A DNA stretch of 64,000 nt from the NCBI GenBank assembly GCA_029864335.1, contig JAOTTS010000006.1, forward strand, positions 20,719 to 84,718, written 5' to 3'. Position numbers and translations under genes: made by a program. The first letter of the stretch is position 1. Each line of letters begins with the position of its first letter. Shown here piece after piece: positions 35,833 through 44,943 of the stretch. The notes under the pieces are model-generated. The model was not told the DNA's origin, made no database searches, and saw only the letters and a list, made by a program, of their open reading frames with translations. This stretch comes from Candidatus Nitrosopumilus sp. (GTDB lineage: Archaea > Thermoproteota > Nitrososphaeria > Nitrososphaerales > Nitrosopumilaceae).

Positions 35833-36243
35833 TTGGCAAACTTCAAACTTACAATTTCAGATATTAAAGGAAAGTCAGTTTCAAAAGAGCTCAAAGATAG
35901 TGATGCTAATCCTTTGTTAGGTTTACAGCTTAGAAATGAAACTGATGCATCAATTGTTGGACTATCTGGCAAATTAAAACTCACTGGAGGAAGTGACAAA
36001 TCTGGAATTCCTATGAGAAATGATGTTCACGGTTCTGCAAGAAAAAAAGTTCTTCTTTCTAAAGGTGTAGGTCTGCAAGATGCAGAAACTGGACAAAGAA
36101 AGAGAAAACTAATGCGTGGAAATACAGTATCTGAAGAAATCTATCAAGTAAATTGTAAATTTGATGGAGAATTACCAGTTGAAGCTCCTCCTGAATCTTC
36201 AGGAGAATCTATAGAAGAAAAAACTGAAGATAAAAAAGAATAA
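35833..36243 (+). CDS. rps6e: Small ribosomal subunit protein eS6
   Basis: The 136-residue protein has the eS6 core: FKLTISDIKGKSV, the GSDKSGIPMRNDVHG motif, and the KRKLMRGNTVSEEIYQVN segment that ends the conserved domain, followed by an acidic tail. It belongs to the 30S subunit. The start is a TTG. aIF2gamma and a PIN-domain gene follow, the usual archaeal gene order. Confidence 0.95.
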   Translation: MANFKLTISDIKGKSVSKELKDSDANPLLGLQLRNETDASIVGLSGKLKLTGGSDKSGIPMRNDVHGSARKKVLLSKGVGLQDAETGQRKRKLMRGNTVSEEIYQVNCKFDGELPVEAPPESSGESIEEKTEDKKE

Positions 36244-36244
36244 C

Positions 36245-36254
36245 TTAACATATA
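36245..36254 (+). promoter_or_regulatory. TATA-like element before aIF2gamma
   Basis: TTAACATATA is centred about 26 bases before the aIF2gamma ATG and just after the eS6 stop codon, so aIF2gamma can have its own leaderless transcript. Confidence 0.4.
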
Positions 36255-36274
36255 CCGATTCTTCATTTTGAGTC

Positions 36275-37537
36275 ATGCATTGGAGAGAAACACTTCCTGA
36301 TTGGTACATCAAAAAATATGGATATCAACCATGTGTTAACATTGGGACAGCAGGTCATGTAGATCATGGAAAAACTACTCTAATTCAAGCGTTAACTGGT
36401 TCTTGGACAAGTGTTCATAGTCAAGAATTAAAACGAGGAATTACAATTCGTGTAGGTTATTCTGATGCTGCATTTTACAAATGTAATAATTGTGAGGAAC
36501 CTTTAGGTTATTCTACAACTCCAAAATGTAAAAATTGTGGAAAAGAAAGTGAACTATCCAGAGTTGTAAGTTTTGTAGATAGTCCCGGACACGAAAGTCT
36601 GATGGCAAATATGCTTTCAGGTTCTGCTTTGATGGATGGTGCTTTGTTATTAGTTGCTGCAAATGAAAAAGTTCCTAAACCTCAAACCAAAGAACACCTT
36701 TTAGCTCTTCAAACACTTGGTATACAACAAATAGTTGTAGTTCAAAACAAAGTCGATTTACTTCCTTACAAAGAAGTGATGGCAAACTATCAAGACATTA
36801 CAAAATTTGTTAAAGGAACTTTTGCTGCAAAATCACCAATAATTCCAATTTCAGCTCAATCTGGATTAAATATTGATGCACTTATTGGTTCTATAGAATC
36901 AACAATCAAAACTCCAGAAAGGGATGAAAAGAAAGACACTGTTATGCATGTTTTACGGTCTTTTGATGTAAACAAGCCTGGTATAAAATTAAAAGATATT
37001 AAGGGAGGTGTAATTGGTGGAAGTCTTACTCAAGGAGTTTTTAAAATTGGGGATGAAATTGAGATTAAACCTGGTATTATGAATGAGAAAAAAAAGTTAT
37101 ACGAACCACTACTTACAGAAATTACATCTTTAGGTACTGCAGCAGGAATTGTTGAATCAGTCAAACCTGGTGGACTAGTTGCAATAGGAACAAAATTAGA
37201 TCCCTCAATGACTAGAAGTGATTCATTTATTGGATCAGTAATTGGAAAACCAGGCACTCTTCCTGAAAATTCTACTCAACTAAAACTTGAAGTAAATCTA
37301 TTTGATGTTGCAGTAGGAATAACCGAGGATATCAAAGTCCAACCAATTCAATCAGGGGAATTACTTAGGCTCAATATTGGAACTGCACCAGTATTAGGCA
37401 AGGTCACTAAAATAAAATCAAAAAACATTGAGATTGAACTTAGAAGACCTGCTTGCATCTTTGAAGGTGGTAATGTGGCAATAAGTAGGAGAATTGATGA
37501 AAGGTGGAGATTAATTGGTGCAGGAATAATTGGTTGA
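36275..37537 (+). CDS. aif2g: Translation initiation factor aIF2 gamma subunit
   Basis: The GTPase subunit of the factor that brings initiator tRNA to the ribosome. GTAGHVDHGKTT near residue 25 is the P-loop, VDSPGHE the switch 2, and QNKVDL the base-specificity loop. The zinc knuckle CNNC...CKNC lies between them at about 66-88. The length of 420 is normal. It lies in the eS6-aIF2gamma-PIN cluster; aIF2alpha is at 40757-41554 and aIF2beta is outside the window. Confidence 0.95.
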   Translation: MHWRETLPDWYIKKYGYQPCVNIGTAGHVDHGKTTLIQALTGSWTSVHSQELKRGITIRVGYSDAAFYKCNNCEEPLGYSTTPKCKNCGKESELSRVVSFVDSPGHESLMANMLSGSALMDGALLLVAANEKVPKPQTKEHLLALQTLGIQQIVVVQNKVDLLPYKEVMANYQDITKFVKGTFAAKSPIIPISAQSGLNIDALIGSIESTIKTPERDEKKDTVMHVLRSFDVNKPGIKLKDIKGGVIGGSLTQGVFKIGDEIEIKPGIMNEKKKLYEPLLTEITSLGTAAGIVESVKPGGLVAIGTKLDPSMTRSDSFIGSVIGKPGTLPENSTQLKLEVNLFDVAVGITEDIKVQPIQSGELLRLNIGTAPVLGKVTKIKSKNIEIELRRPACIFEGGNVAISRRIDERWRLIGAGIIG

Positions 37538-37898
37538 AGTAATCTGTGACACTAATTTTTTAATCCATTTGGCAACCAAACGAATCAAAAACATTGATAA
37601 TCTTGATGTTGAGATTGGTTCCATTTCTTTTGTTGTACCAAAAGTAGTAATAACAGAGTTGAATAAATTACAAAAAATTCCTGAAAAAAAACAAGAAATT
37701 ATTATGACTTTGAATTTTATTAAAAATTTAAAAATAATTCCTATTAATGGAAATTTTGCTGATAAGGAATTACTATCTTATGTAAAAGATAATAGATCCA
37801 TAATTGGAACCATGGATAAGGAACTAAAAAAACAGATCAAGTATGCTGGAGGTTCCATAATTTCTTTATCAAATGATAAAATTGTCTTAGAATCTTAG
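37530..37898 (+). CDS. PIN-domain RNase-like protein
   Basis: The 122-residue protein has a PIN fold with an early acidic motif (CDTNFLI, Asp near residue 7), a middle ELNKL with Glu, and a late GTMDKELK with the second acidic pair. It resembles the archaeal Fcf1/VapC9-type PIN proteins encoded after aIF2gamma in many archaea and thought to act in rRNA processing. There is no antitoxin beside it, so a toxin role is unlikely. It overlaps the aIF2gamma end by 8 bases with a TTG start. Confidence 0.82.
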   Translation: MVEVICDTNFLIHLATKRIKNIDNLDVEIGSISFVVPKVVITELNKLQKIPEKKQEIIMTLNFIKNLKIIPINGNFADKELLSYVKDNRSIIGTMDKELKKQIKYAGGSIISLSNDKIVLES

Positions 37899-37928
37899 AA
37901 AAATTTAACTTTAAGACTTTGTTTAAAC

Positions 37929-38387
37929 ATGATGAAAGATATGATTTTAGAGAGTCCTGCTTTTCAAAATGGGGGAACAATTCCAAGAAAATATGGATAT
38001 AAAAATGAAAATTTCAGTCCTTCATTAATTATTACTCAAGTTCCAAAAGAAACAAAATCACTGGTTTTGATCATGGATGATCCTGATGCAATGGGAGCAG
38101 TAGGAAAAGTTTGGGTTCATTGGGTTTTGTGGAATATTCCACCAAACATTCAAGAAATTGCAGAAAACTCTATACCTGGAAATTCAATTGAGGGAAAAAC
38201 AGATTTTGATGAAATTGGTTATGGTGGACCAGCACCACCAGATAAAGAACATCTCTATATTTTCAAACTTTATGCATTGGACATAGAACTACATTTAGAA
38301 AAAGGTTCAACAAAAACAGATCTTGAGAAATCTATGAAAAATCATATTCTTGTAGAATCAAAACTAGAAGGCAAATATGCTCCATAA
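37929..38387 (+). CDS. YbhB/YbcL-type PEBP family protein
   Basis: The 152 residues match the phosphatidylethanolamine-binding/Raf-kinase-inhibitor-like fold: LVLIMDDPDAMG at about 46-57, VWVHWVLWNIP, and GYGGPAPPDKEHLYIFKLYALD, which together line the anion-binding pocket. Function in prokaryotes is not settled. Two ATGs lie side by side at the start. It stands between the PIN gene and aglB in the same direction. Confidence 0.88.
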   Translation: MMKDMILESPAFQNGGTIPRKYGYKNENFSPSLIITQVPKETKSLVLIMDDPDAMGAVGKVWVHWVLWNIPPNIQEIAENSIPGNSIEGKTDFDEIGYGGPAPPDKEHLYIFKLYALDIELHLEKGSTKTDLEKSMKNHILVESKLEGKYAP

Positions 38388-38460
38388 TAATACTTATTTT
38401 TGAAATTAACATTAATTTTTTTTAAAAAGAGTAATAAACATAAGCTAGTGTTCAAAACCA

Positions 38461-40590
38461 TTGAATTCACATGTTAGATTATTTTCAATAGGAAAATTTG
38501 ATTTTAAACTAAATCATCTCTTAATCATAGCAATTTTATCAATCTCCTTTTCAATGTCTTTTTTGATTAGATCACAACCTGCAAGTTATGGATGGGAATT
38601 AAATGAGTTTGATCCTTTCTTTAACTATAGAGCAACACAATATATTATTGATAATGGAATTGATTCTTATTTTGAATGGAATGATGATTTAAGTTGGTAT
38701 CCTCATGGTAGGGATGTTTCTCAGACATCACAAGTAATGCTGCATCTTACAGCAGCAATAACTTATTGGATTTTTGGCGCTGGCGGAAATCTTTATGACT
38801 TTACCATTTTATTTCCAGTAATTTTTGGTTCTTTAACAGCTATTCTTGTTTTTGCATTAGTTAGAACAATAGGAGGTAATACAGCTGGATTATTTTCTGC
38901 ATTACTTTTCTCAGTTTCTCTACCAATTATTATTCGTGGTCAAATTGGTTGGTTTAAATCAGAACCACTGGGTTTATTTTTTAGTATTTTAGCAATCTAT
39001 CTTTTTTTAAGTGCATTAATCTCAAAAAATTACAAAGTCACAATACCAAAGATGGTTGCATCTGGAATTTTTATCATTTTTGGTTTATCTGCATGGGGTG
39101 GTGATCAATTTTTCATTTTACCCTTAGGTATTTTCTTTTTAACATTACCATTTTTGCGAGCAGATCATAAATTTTTGATTTTGATTATACCTATTTTTAC
39201 AGTATCATCCATTCTCACATCATTAGCATTTGAAAGATTAGGAACCTATTTTATAATGGGATTAGGAGGATTATCATTAATCGTTCCTACAATTTTCTTA
39301 GTAACATGTATTGCTATACAACGTAAAAGTAGTGATAATACTAAACAAAGAAATGGATTATTATTTCTTATAGCAATCCTAATTATTGGTTCAAGTATTC
39401 TTGTGATAAATGTTGATTCACAATTTATCCCACTACCTAGTTATAGATATCTAAATGCAATAAATCCATTTTTAACAACAACTGATCCCCTTATTGATTC
39501 TGTTGCTGAGCATGCAACAACCACAATTGAACAATCTTTTCTATTTCATTCAATATTAATGATATTTGCTGGACTAGGAATTTGGATAATCCTTAAAAAT
39601 TCCAGTAAATCTAATTTTATAAAAAATGATATGATTTCATTTGCGTTAATTATTGGATTGGTAGGAGTCTATGTTAGTTCTGCATTTGTAAGACTAGAAG
39701 TATTTGCATCATTATCAGTAATTATTTTATCTTCTTTAGGATTATCAGTATTGTTAAAAGAATTCTATACTAATAAAATAGAAATTAAAAAATCTAAAAA
39801 TCTTATTCTGAAATCATCTTTTATTCTTGGAGTAATTTTACTACTGACAACACCCTTAATTTTTCCTATCAATGGAAATGTTTTTTCTACTACTAACAAT
39901 CCACCTACAATCCTTAATGGAGGAACTACTTTTAGAATTAGCACTACCGATTGGATTGATGCTTTGGATTGGATTAAAAATAACACTGAAAAGGATGCAA
40001 TCATTGCTACTTGGTGGGATTATGGATACTGGATTGAAACAAAAGCTGAACGAGCTTCTCTCGCAGATAATTCCACTTTGATTGATAGTATAATTAAAAA
40101 AATAGCATCTGCTTTCCTAAGTTCTCCTAATGAAGGAAGAAACATTTTACTTGAAATGGAATCTGATTATGTGGTTGTTTTTATAGCTGGTCAAAGACTA
40201 GAAGTTGATAATGGTGATCAACCACTTTATGTTCTTGGTGGTGGTGGTGATGAATCAAAAAAACAATGGTTTATGAGAATTGCAAATGAACCTTTAGCCA
40301 AATATCTTCATTCTGATGGAATTAGTGGAACTGATTATTTTTGGAATGAGACATTATTAGGCAAAATGACTCCATTCACTCTTTTAGGATATGTAAATAT
40401 GGCAAACAATCAACAATCTCAAACCTATCAACCAGGATTTACTGGAATATATACAAAAGATATTAAATTAACTGAAGATGGAAATGGACCATTAAGATTG
40501 GTATATTCTTCACCAAGTTTTGACGTTGGAAAAGGTGGGCAAGTTCTTGGAGTGTTTGTTTATGAAATTAACAAAGCCCACGTACCATAA
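38461..40590 (+). CDS. aglB: Oligosaccharyltransferase AglB (STT3)
   Basis: AglB transfers lipid-linked glycans to Asn in Asn-X-Ser/Thr sites outside the membrane. The first metal-site motif is in NEFDPFFNYR (Asp51), about eleven hydrophobic helices fill the first 480 residues, and the catalytic signature WWDYGYW is at 518-524. The length of 709 is short for the family but includes a complete core. The start is a TTG, with an AATAAACATA about 27 bases before it as promoter. GT2-GtrA (25116-26282) may supply sugar donors. Confidence 0.93.
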   Translation: MNSHVRLFSIGKFDFKLNHLLIIAILSISFSMSFLIRSQPASYGWELNEFDPFFNYRATQYIIDNGIDSYFEWNDDLSWYPHGRDVSQTSQVMLHLTAAITYWIFGAGGNLYDFTILFPVIFGSLTAILVFALVRTIGGNTAGLFSALLFSVSLPIIIRGQIGWFKSEPLGLFFSILAIYLFLSALISKNYKVTIPKMVASGIFIIFGLSAWGGDQFFILPLGIFFLTLPFLRADHKFLILIIPIFTVSSILTSLAFERLGTYFIMGLGGLSLIVPTIFLVTCIAIQRKSSDNTKQRNGLLFLIAILIIGSSILVINVDSQFIPLPSYRYLNAINPFLTTTDPLIDSVAEHATTTIEQSFLFHSILMIFAGLGIWIILKNSSKSNFIKNDMISFALIIGLVGVYVSSAFVRLEVFASLSVIILSSLGLSVLLKEFYTNKIEIKKSKNLILKSSFILGVILLLTTPLIFPINGNVFSTTNNPPTILNGGTTFRISTTDWIDALDWIKNNTEKDAIIATWWDYGYWIETKAERASLADNSTLIDSIIKKIASAFLSSPNEGRNILLEMESDYVVVFIAGQRLEVDNGDQPLYVLGGGGDESKKQWFMRIANEPLAKYLHSDGISGTDYFWNETLLGKMTPFTLLGYVNMANNQQSQTYQPGFTGIYTKDIKLTEDGNGPLRLVYSSPSFDVGKGGQVLGVFVYEINKAHVP

Positions 40591-40599
40591 AACTAATTT

Positions 40600-40755
40600 T
40601 TAATTATATCTCTCAGCCAATCTATATCTCATGTATTTATCATCAGGCGAAAATTTGGCTGAATGTGCTGAAATTGTTCTCTCATTACATTTTAAACACT
40701 TATCTTTCAAAGTATATTGATTACATTTAATACATTTTCTTAATTGAAATTTCAT
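40600..40755 (-). CDS. nop10: H/ACA RNP protein Nop10
   Basis: A 51-residue frame starts MKFQLRKCIKCNQYTLKDKC and continues through CNERTISAHSAKFSPDDKYM, matching archaeal Nop10 with its two zinc CxxC pairs (Cys8, Cys11, Cys20, Cys23). Nop10 is part of the H/ACA pseudouridylation complex. It follows aIF2alpha with one base between stop and start, the usual archaeal arrangement. Confidence 0.93.
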   Translation of the reverse strand: MKFQLRKCIKCNQYTLKDKCLKCNERTISAHSAKFSPDDKYMRYRLAERYN

Positions 40756-40756
40756 C

Positions 40757-41554
40757 TTAATTTTCTCTTGTTTTCTTTGATTCTTCTCTCGTAAATTTGA
40801 ATGAGCCTTTTTTCTTTTCTATATTGGTTTGAATTTCTTCAATAATTGGTTTTAATGATTTTTCTGCATATTTGAAATTCTCTGACGTTATTGACAATCT
40901 ATATTTTGGTGCTCCCAAATAAGTAATATCTATCGTAGGATCTTTTTTCAAAACATCCAATAATACTTTTTTAATTATTTCTACTCCATCAGATTTTTCA
41001 CATGTAATTTCTATAATTCCCCTAATTTCAACTGATGGAAGTTTGATCTTAGAACATATATCTCCAATTACAGTTACAGTTTTTTTTGCAAGTTTAAGAT
41101 CCTTTACAGATTCTATACCATTTCTTCCAATCTCTATAAATGCATCATACACTGAATCAAATTTTGAATAAATACTATCTTCTAACTTTTCAATTTCTTC
41201 ATCTGAAAGTTTTGCTTTTTCTTGAACATTTTGTAATAATGTTTTACCTTTTTCAAACTTTTTAACTTCTTTTAGTTTTTCTTTTTTCTGATCTTTTGAT
41301 ACTTGTTTTAATGATAGATCAATATCTCCTCGTTTAGAATTTACTTTTTTTACTAGTAGTACTTTTTTCTCCCCATCTTTGACAAATCTACTTACTGATC
41401 TTATCCAACCTGGGGCAATCTCTGAAATATGTAAAAATCCTTGAATATCATCATATTCATCTAATGTTACATATGCTCCATGATCCATTACCTTGGTAAC
41501 AGTAGCCAGTACAATTTCTCCTTGTTCAGGCATCTCTTGGATTTCAGTAGACAT
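40757..41554 (-). CDS. aif2a: Translation initiation factor aIF2 alpha subunit
   Basis: The S1-type OB domain fills residues 10-85 (GEIVLATVTKVMDHGAYVTL, GFLHISEIAPGWIRSVS), followed by a helical domain and the alpha-beta C-terminal domain (TYLGAPKYRLSITSEN). aIF2alpha binds aIF2gamma and stabilises initiator tRNA. The length of 265 is normal. nop10 is encoded immediately downstream in the same operon. Confidence 0.95.
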   Translation of the reverse strand: MSTEIQEMPEQGEIVLATVTKVMDHGAYVTLDEYDDIQGFLHISEIAPGWIRSVSRFVKDGEKKVLLVKKVNSKRGDIDLSLKQVSKDQKKEKLKEVKKFEKGKTLLQNVQEKAKLSDEEIEKLEDSIYSKFDSVYDAFIEIGRNGIESVKDLKLAKKTVTVIGDICSKIKLPSVEIRGIIEITCEKSDGVEIIKKVLLDVLKKDPTIDITYLGAPKYRLSITSENFKYAEKSLKPIIEEIQTNIEKKKGSFKFTREESKKTREN

Positions 41555-41594
41555 TTCTTCTAAAACTCTTCAATGTGTAAATTAATGTTGCTGG

Positions 41595-42128
41595 CTAGAA
41601 ATCAATACCTTTCTTAGCCTTAACACCAAGTTGAAAAGGATGTTTTATCTCTCTCATTTCTGTGACTAAATCAGCTAGTTTGATTATCTCATTTTTTGCA
41701 TAATTTCCAGTTAATACCAAGTCTACTTCTATCGGTTTTGATTTGATTAAATTTAAAACATCATTGACAGATATTAAATCAAGATTTACCGCATAATTAA
41801 CCTCATCTAAAATTACAATATCATAGTTACCTGATTGAATTTTCTCATTGCTAATTCTCATTGCTTCTTTGGCAGTCTCTTTGTGGTCTTCTTTTGAACT
41901 TTTATCATCTATTATTCCAACAAATCCTTTACCCACTGCAACCATTTCAAATTCTGGTTCAAGTCTCTTTGATGAATCCATTTCACCATAATGCCATGAA
42001 CCTTTGATGAATTGAATCATACAAATCTTCTTTCCGTATCCGACTGCTCTTAGTGCAATCCCTAATGCTGCAGTAGTTTTACCCTTACCTTTTCCCGTGT
42101 AAACAATAGTTAACCCATTTTCTTTCAT
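41595..42128 (-). CDS. cobO: Corrinoid adenosyltransferase (CobA/CobO type)
   Basis: This enzyme adds the adenosyl group to cobalt in corrinoids. The P-loop GKGKTTAALG (about 12-21), the IQFIKGSWHYGE segment and IVILDEVNYAV (Walker B-like) match the CobA/BtuR family. The length of 177 is usual. It lies beside cbiA on the opposite strand, opening the second B12 cluster of the window. Confidence 0.92.
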   Translation of the reverse strand: MKENGLTIVYTGKGKGKTTAALGIALRAVGYGKKICMIQFIKGSWHYGEMDSSKRLEPEFEMVAVGKGFVGIIDDKSSKEDHKETAKEAMRISNEKIQSGNYDIVILDEVNYAVNLDLISVNDVLNLIKSKPIEVDLVLTGNYAKNEIIKLADLVTEMREIKHPFQLGVKAKKGIDF

Positions 42129-42182
42129 AAACCATGTTCCAACAATCTTACTAAAAACATTGAGAATCCAGCAAAAGATATC

Positions 42183-42193
42183 AATTTAAATAA
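42183..42193 (+). promoter_or_regulatory. TATA-like element before cbiA
   Basis: AATTTAAATAA is centred about 27 bases before the TTG at 42216, supporting that TTG as the start of a leaderless cbiA transcript. Confidence 0.4.
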
Positions 42194-42215
42194 AAAATGA
42201 TTCTAGTCATGCAAA

Positions 42216-43571
42216 TTGAGAATTCCTAGAATTATAATAGCAGGTGCTACAAGTGGAGTTGGAAAAACATCTATTACATGTTCAATAATTCATACTTTAC
42301 AAAAACATGGTTATTCGATTCAACCCTTTAAAGTAGGACCTGATTATATTGACCCTAGTTATCTTTCAAGTATTTCAAAAAAACAGACATACAACTTGGA
42401 TGTGTGGTTAATGGGAAAAAATCAACTATTACATAATTTTGTTTTAAATTCAAAATCTAACATTTCTGTAATAGAAGGTGTAATGGGTTTCTATGATGGA
42501 TTTGGAGGGGATACAAATTATGCTAGCACACATCATGTGGCTTCAATTACAGAATCTCCTGTTATCTTAGTTTTAGATGCAAGTAAAACAGCACGCTCTA
42601 TTGCCGCAACTACACTTGGATTTATTAAATTTCATAGAAATTCCCATATTGCGGGAATAATTCTCAATAAAATAGGCAGCAAAAAACATGAGCTTTTGTG
42701 TAAATGTGCATTAGAAAAAACTAATATCCCAATCATAGGTATTATTCCAAATAATCCAGAATTAAATTTGGAATCACGTCATCTTGGATTAATTTCAACA
42801 TTGGATAATAAATTTCTAAAAAATAAAATTGAGAAAATTTCAAAAATAATTTCAAAATTTTTAGATATCAAACAAATAATTAAAATTTCAAAAAATACAA
42901 TGTCATTAGAAAAAAAATCAAAACTTGTACATAAAAAAGCGAAAACTACTATTGCAGTAGCACTTGACACTTCATTTAATTTTTACTATCAAGATAATCT
43001 AGAAGCATTACGACGTGAAGGAGCAAATCTAAAATTTTTCAGTCCTATAAAAGATAAAATAATTCCAAAATGTGATGGACTCTACATTGGTGGTGGTTTT
43101 CCTGAAATTTTAGGTGATTTATTAGAAAAAAATCAAACAATGAAAAAAACAATTAAAAAATTATCTGAAAACAACCTTCCAATTTATGCAGAATGTGGTG
43201 GTTTAATGTACCTAACAAAATCTATTCTATCTAACAATAAAAGACACAAAATGGTAGGTCTATTTGATGCTGACACTAAAATGACAAAGAAAATGAGACT
43301 AAATTATACAAAAGGAAAGATTATTCAAAAAAATCTCATTTCAGAAAAATTACATAATTTTCAAGGTCATGAATTTCATTATTCTCAATTAGATTCGGTG
43401 TCTGCAGATTCTAAATTTGCTTATGATTTAGAAATTGGTGAAGGTATTAAAAAACATCAAGATGGAATGATTGAATATAACACTCTTGCATCATATGGTC
43501 ATCTCTACTTTGATAGCTCAAACTATGCCCAAATTTTTGTTAAAAATTGCTTAAATTATTCAAAACGATGA
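42216..43571 (+). CDS. cbiA: Cobyrinate a,c-diamide synthase CbiA
   Basis: CbiA amidates the a and c side chains of the corrin ring using glutamine and ATP. The N-terminal dethiobiotin-synthetase-like ATPase has IAGATSGVGKTSI (about 7-19) and EGVMGFYDGFGG; the C-terminal half is a triad-type glutaminase with the cysteine in YAECGGLMYL (near 328) and GGGFPEI. The length of 451 is normal. The start is a TTG. It converges with cbiC (12-base overlap) in the B12 cluster. Confidence 0.93.
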   Translation: MRIPRIIIAGATSGVGKTSITCSIIHTLQKHGYSIQPFKVGPDYIDPSYLSSISKKQTYNLDVWLMGKNQLLHNFVLNSKSNISVIEGVMGFYDGFGGDTNYASTHHVASITESPVILVLDASKTARSIAATTLGFIKFHRNSHIAGIILNKIGSKKHELLCKCALEKTNIPIIGIIPNNPELNLESRHLGLISTLDNKFLKNKIEKISKIISKFLDIKQIIKISKNTMSLEKKSKLVHKKAKTTIAVALDTSFNFYYQDNLEALRREGANLKFFSPIKDKIIPKCDGLYIGGGFPEILGDLLEKNQTMKKTIKKLSENNLPIYAECGGLMYLTKSILSNNKRHKMVGLFDADTKMTKKMRLNYTKGKIIQKNLISEKLHNFQGHEFHYSQLDSVSADSKFAYDLEIGEGIKKHQDGMIEYNTLASYGHLYFDSSNYAQIFVKNCLNYSKR

Positions 43572-44201
43572 TTCTGCTCTAATCAGCTTGAATATTGCAT
43601 TAATTATGGCAGAAGCTGAAGAGCTTCCTCCTTTTCTACCAATATTTGTAATAAATGGCACTTCCTCTAACTTTGATAATTCTTCTTTTGATTCAGAAGC
43701 ACAGATAAATCCTACTGGAATTCCAATGATTAGGGCAGGTTTTACTATGCCCTCTTTTACCATCTGAATTACTTCCAGTAACGCAGTAGGTGCATTTCCA
43801 ATTGCCACAACTCCTCCTTCAATATCTGTTATTGCAGCTCTCATTGATATTTGAGAGCGGGTTTTTCCTTCTTTTTTTGCCAATTCCATAATTTCATAAC
43901 TCGAAATATTGCAAATTATTTTATTTCCAAAATCCTTGGGATTTTGCTTATTCAATCCACCAATTACTCCATTAACATCCACTACTATACTGCAACCATT
44001 TCTCAAAGCATTCATGCCACTTTGAATTGCATCTTTGTGAAAAATTATTCTATTTTTATCTGCAAAATCAAAATCTGCTGTTGAATGAATTATTCTTCTA
44101 ACTATTGGCCATTCCTTTTCATTGTACTGATGTGACCCAATTTCATCCTCAATCATCTGCATACTTGTATCTTCAATTGATTGACCTTTCCTAGTTTGCA
44201 T
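43560..44201 (-). CDS. cbiC: Precorrin-8X methylmutase CbiC
   Basis: CbiC moves the methyl group from C11 to C12. The catalytic histidine is in RIIHSTADFDF, and GNAPTALLEVIQM with GIPVGFICASESKEEL form the product pocket. The length of 213 is usual. The start overlaps cbiX by 11 bases; the order cbiD-cbiG-cbiX-cbiC on the minus strand is a compact operon. Confidence 0.93.
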   Translation of the reverse strand: MQTRKGQSIEDTSMQMIEDEIGSHQYNEKEWPIVRRIIHSTADFDFADKNRIIFHKDAIQSGMNALRNGCSIVVDVNGVIGGLNKQNPKDFGNKIICNISSYEIMELAKKEGKTRSQISMRAAITDIEGGVVAIGNAPTALLEVIQMVKEGIVKPALIIGIPVGFICASESKEELSKLEEVPFITNIGRKGGSSSASAIINAIFKLIRAESSF

Positions 44202-44943
44202 TTTCTACTTCCTTTGCTCTTTCCAATATCAAATCTATCATTTTTTGATCAGTTCCTAAATGTTTTGTAATGTAAGTATTTTTCATATTAGAATTTTCTA
44301 ATGCAGGTATCAAATCATTATTGATGTCTGTTTTTACATGTGCTCCTTCATGAAGAAAATAAAAAACTATTACCAAAACTTTAGGATCATCTTTCTCACA
44401 CTTTTTTATCCCTTCAAAAATATCTGGTTGTTCTATTTCTAACCAACATCTACTAACATTTCTGTATGAATCTTTTAATTCATTTACAATGTAATTCAAT
44501 GACATTTGTGCGTTAGGATCTTTACTACCATGCCCAATTATCATGACGTCTACATCTTTTTTTGATAGTTCCATATTATTTTCTTTTAATGTTGTAGATA
44601 TTCTATTTTCTACTACATCAACCAAAGTTTTATGCATGCTCATTGGCTTTGTAATGATGAATTTTACTTTAGTATCTTTTTGCAATTTCATTACATCTGT
44701 TACTGCATTTTTAACTTTTTTACCAGGATACAAAAAATAAGGAACTATAGTTAATGAATCAATATCTTCTTTAAGACATTTAGAAATCCCATCTTCGATA
44801 TATGGTGGTTCAACTTCTAGAAAACAAAAATCCGTAAAAACATAGTCTCCTTTAGCCTTGATTCCTTGACAAATTACCTCTAATTCTTCGGATGCCTCTC
44901 TTTCTCTACTTCCTCTATCAATTAGTAATAATCCTCTTTTCAA
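44191..44943 (-). CDS. cbiX: Two-domain CbiX cobaltochelatase with a degenerate N half
   Basis: CbiX inserts cobalt into sirohydrochlorin. The 250 residues are two copies of the CbiX fold. The C-terminal copy has both metal-binding histidines (IIGHGSKDP and FYFLHEGAHV). In the N-terminal copy the same places read LIDRGSRER and PYFLYPGKKV, so both histidines are lost. Single-domain archaeal CbiX works as a dimer; in the two-domain bacterial form the active half is usually the first, so this arrangement is reversed. Its start overlaps cbiG by 4 bases. Confidence 0.85.
   Translation of the reverse strand: MKRGLLLIDRGSREREASEELEVICQGIKAKGDYVFTDFCFLEVEPPYIEDGISKCLKEDIDSLTIVPYFLYPGKKVKNAVTDVMKLQKDTKVKFIITKPMSMHKTLVDVVENRISTTLKENNMELSKKDVDVMIIGHGSKDPNAQMSLNYIVNELKDSYRNVSRCWLEIEQPDIFEGIKKCEKDDPKVLVIVFYFLHEGAHVKTDINNDLIPALENSNMKNTYITKHLGTDQKMIDLILERAKEVENAN

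Noticed and set aside
37530..37898. PIN protein as a VapC toxin
   Set aside because: No antitoxin gene is adjacent and the eS6-aIF2gamma context is that of an RNA-processing housekeeping gene.
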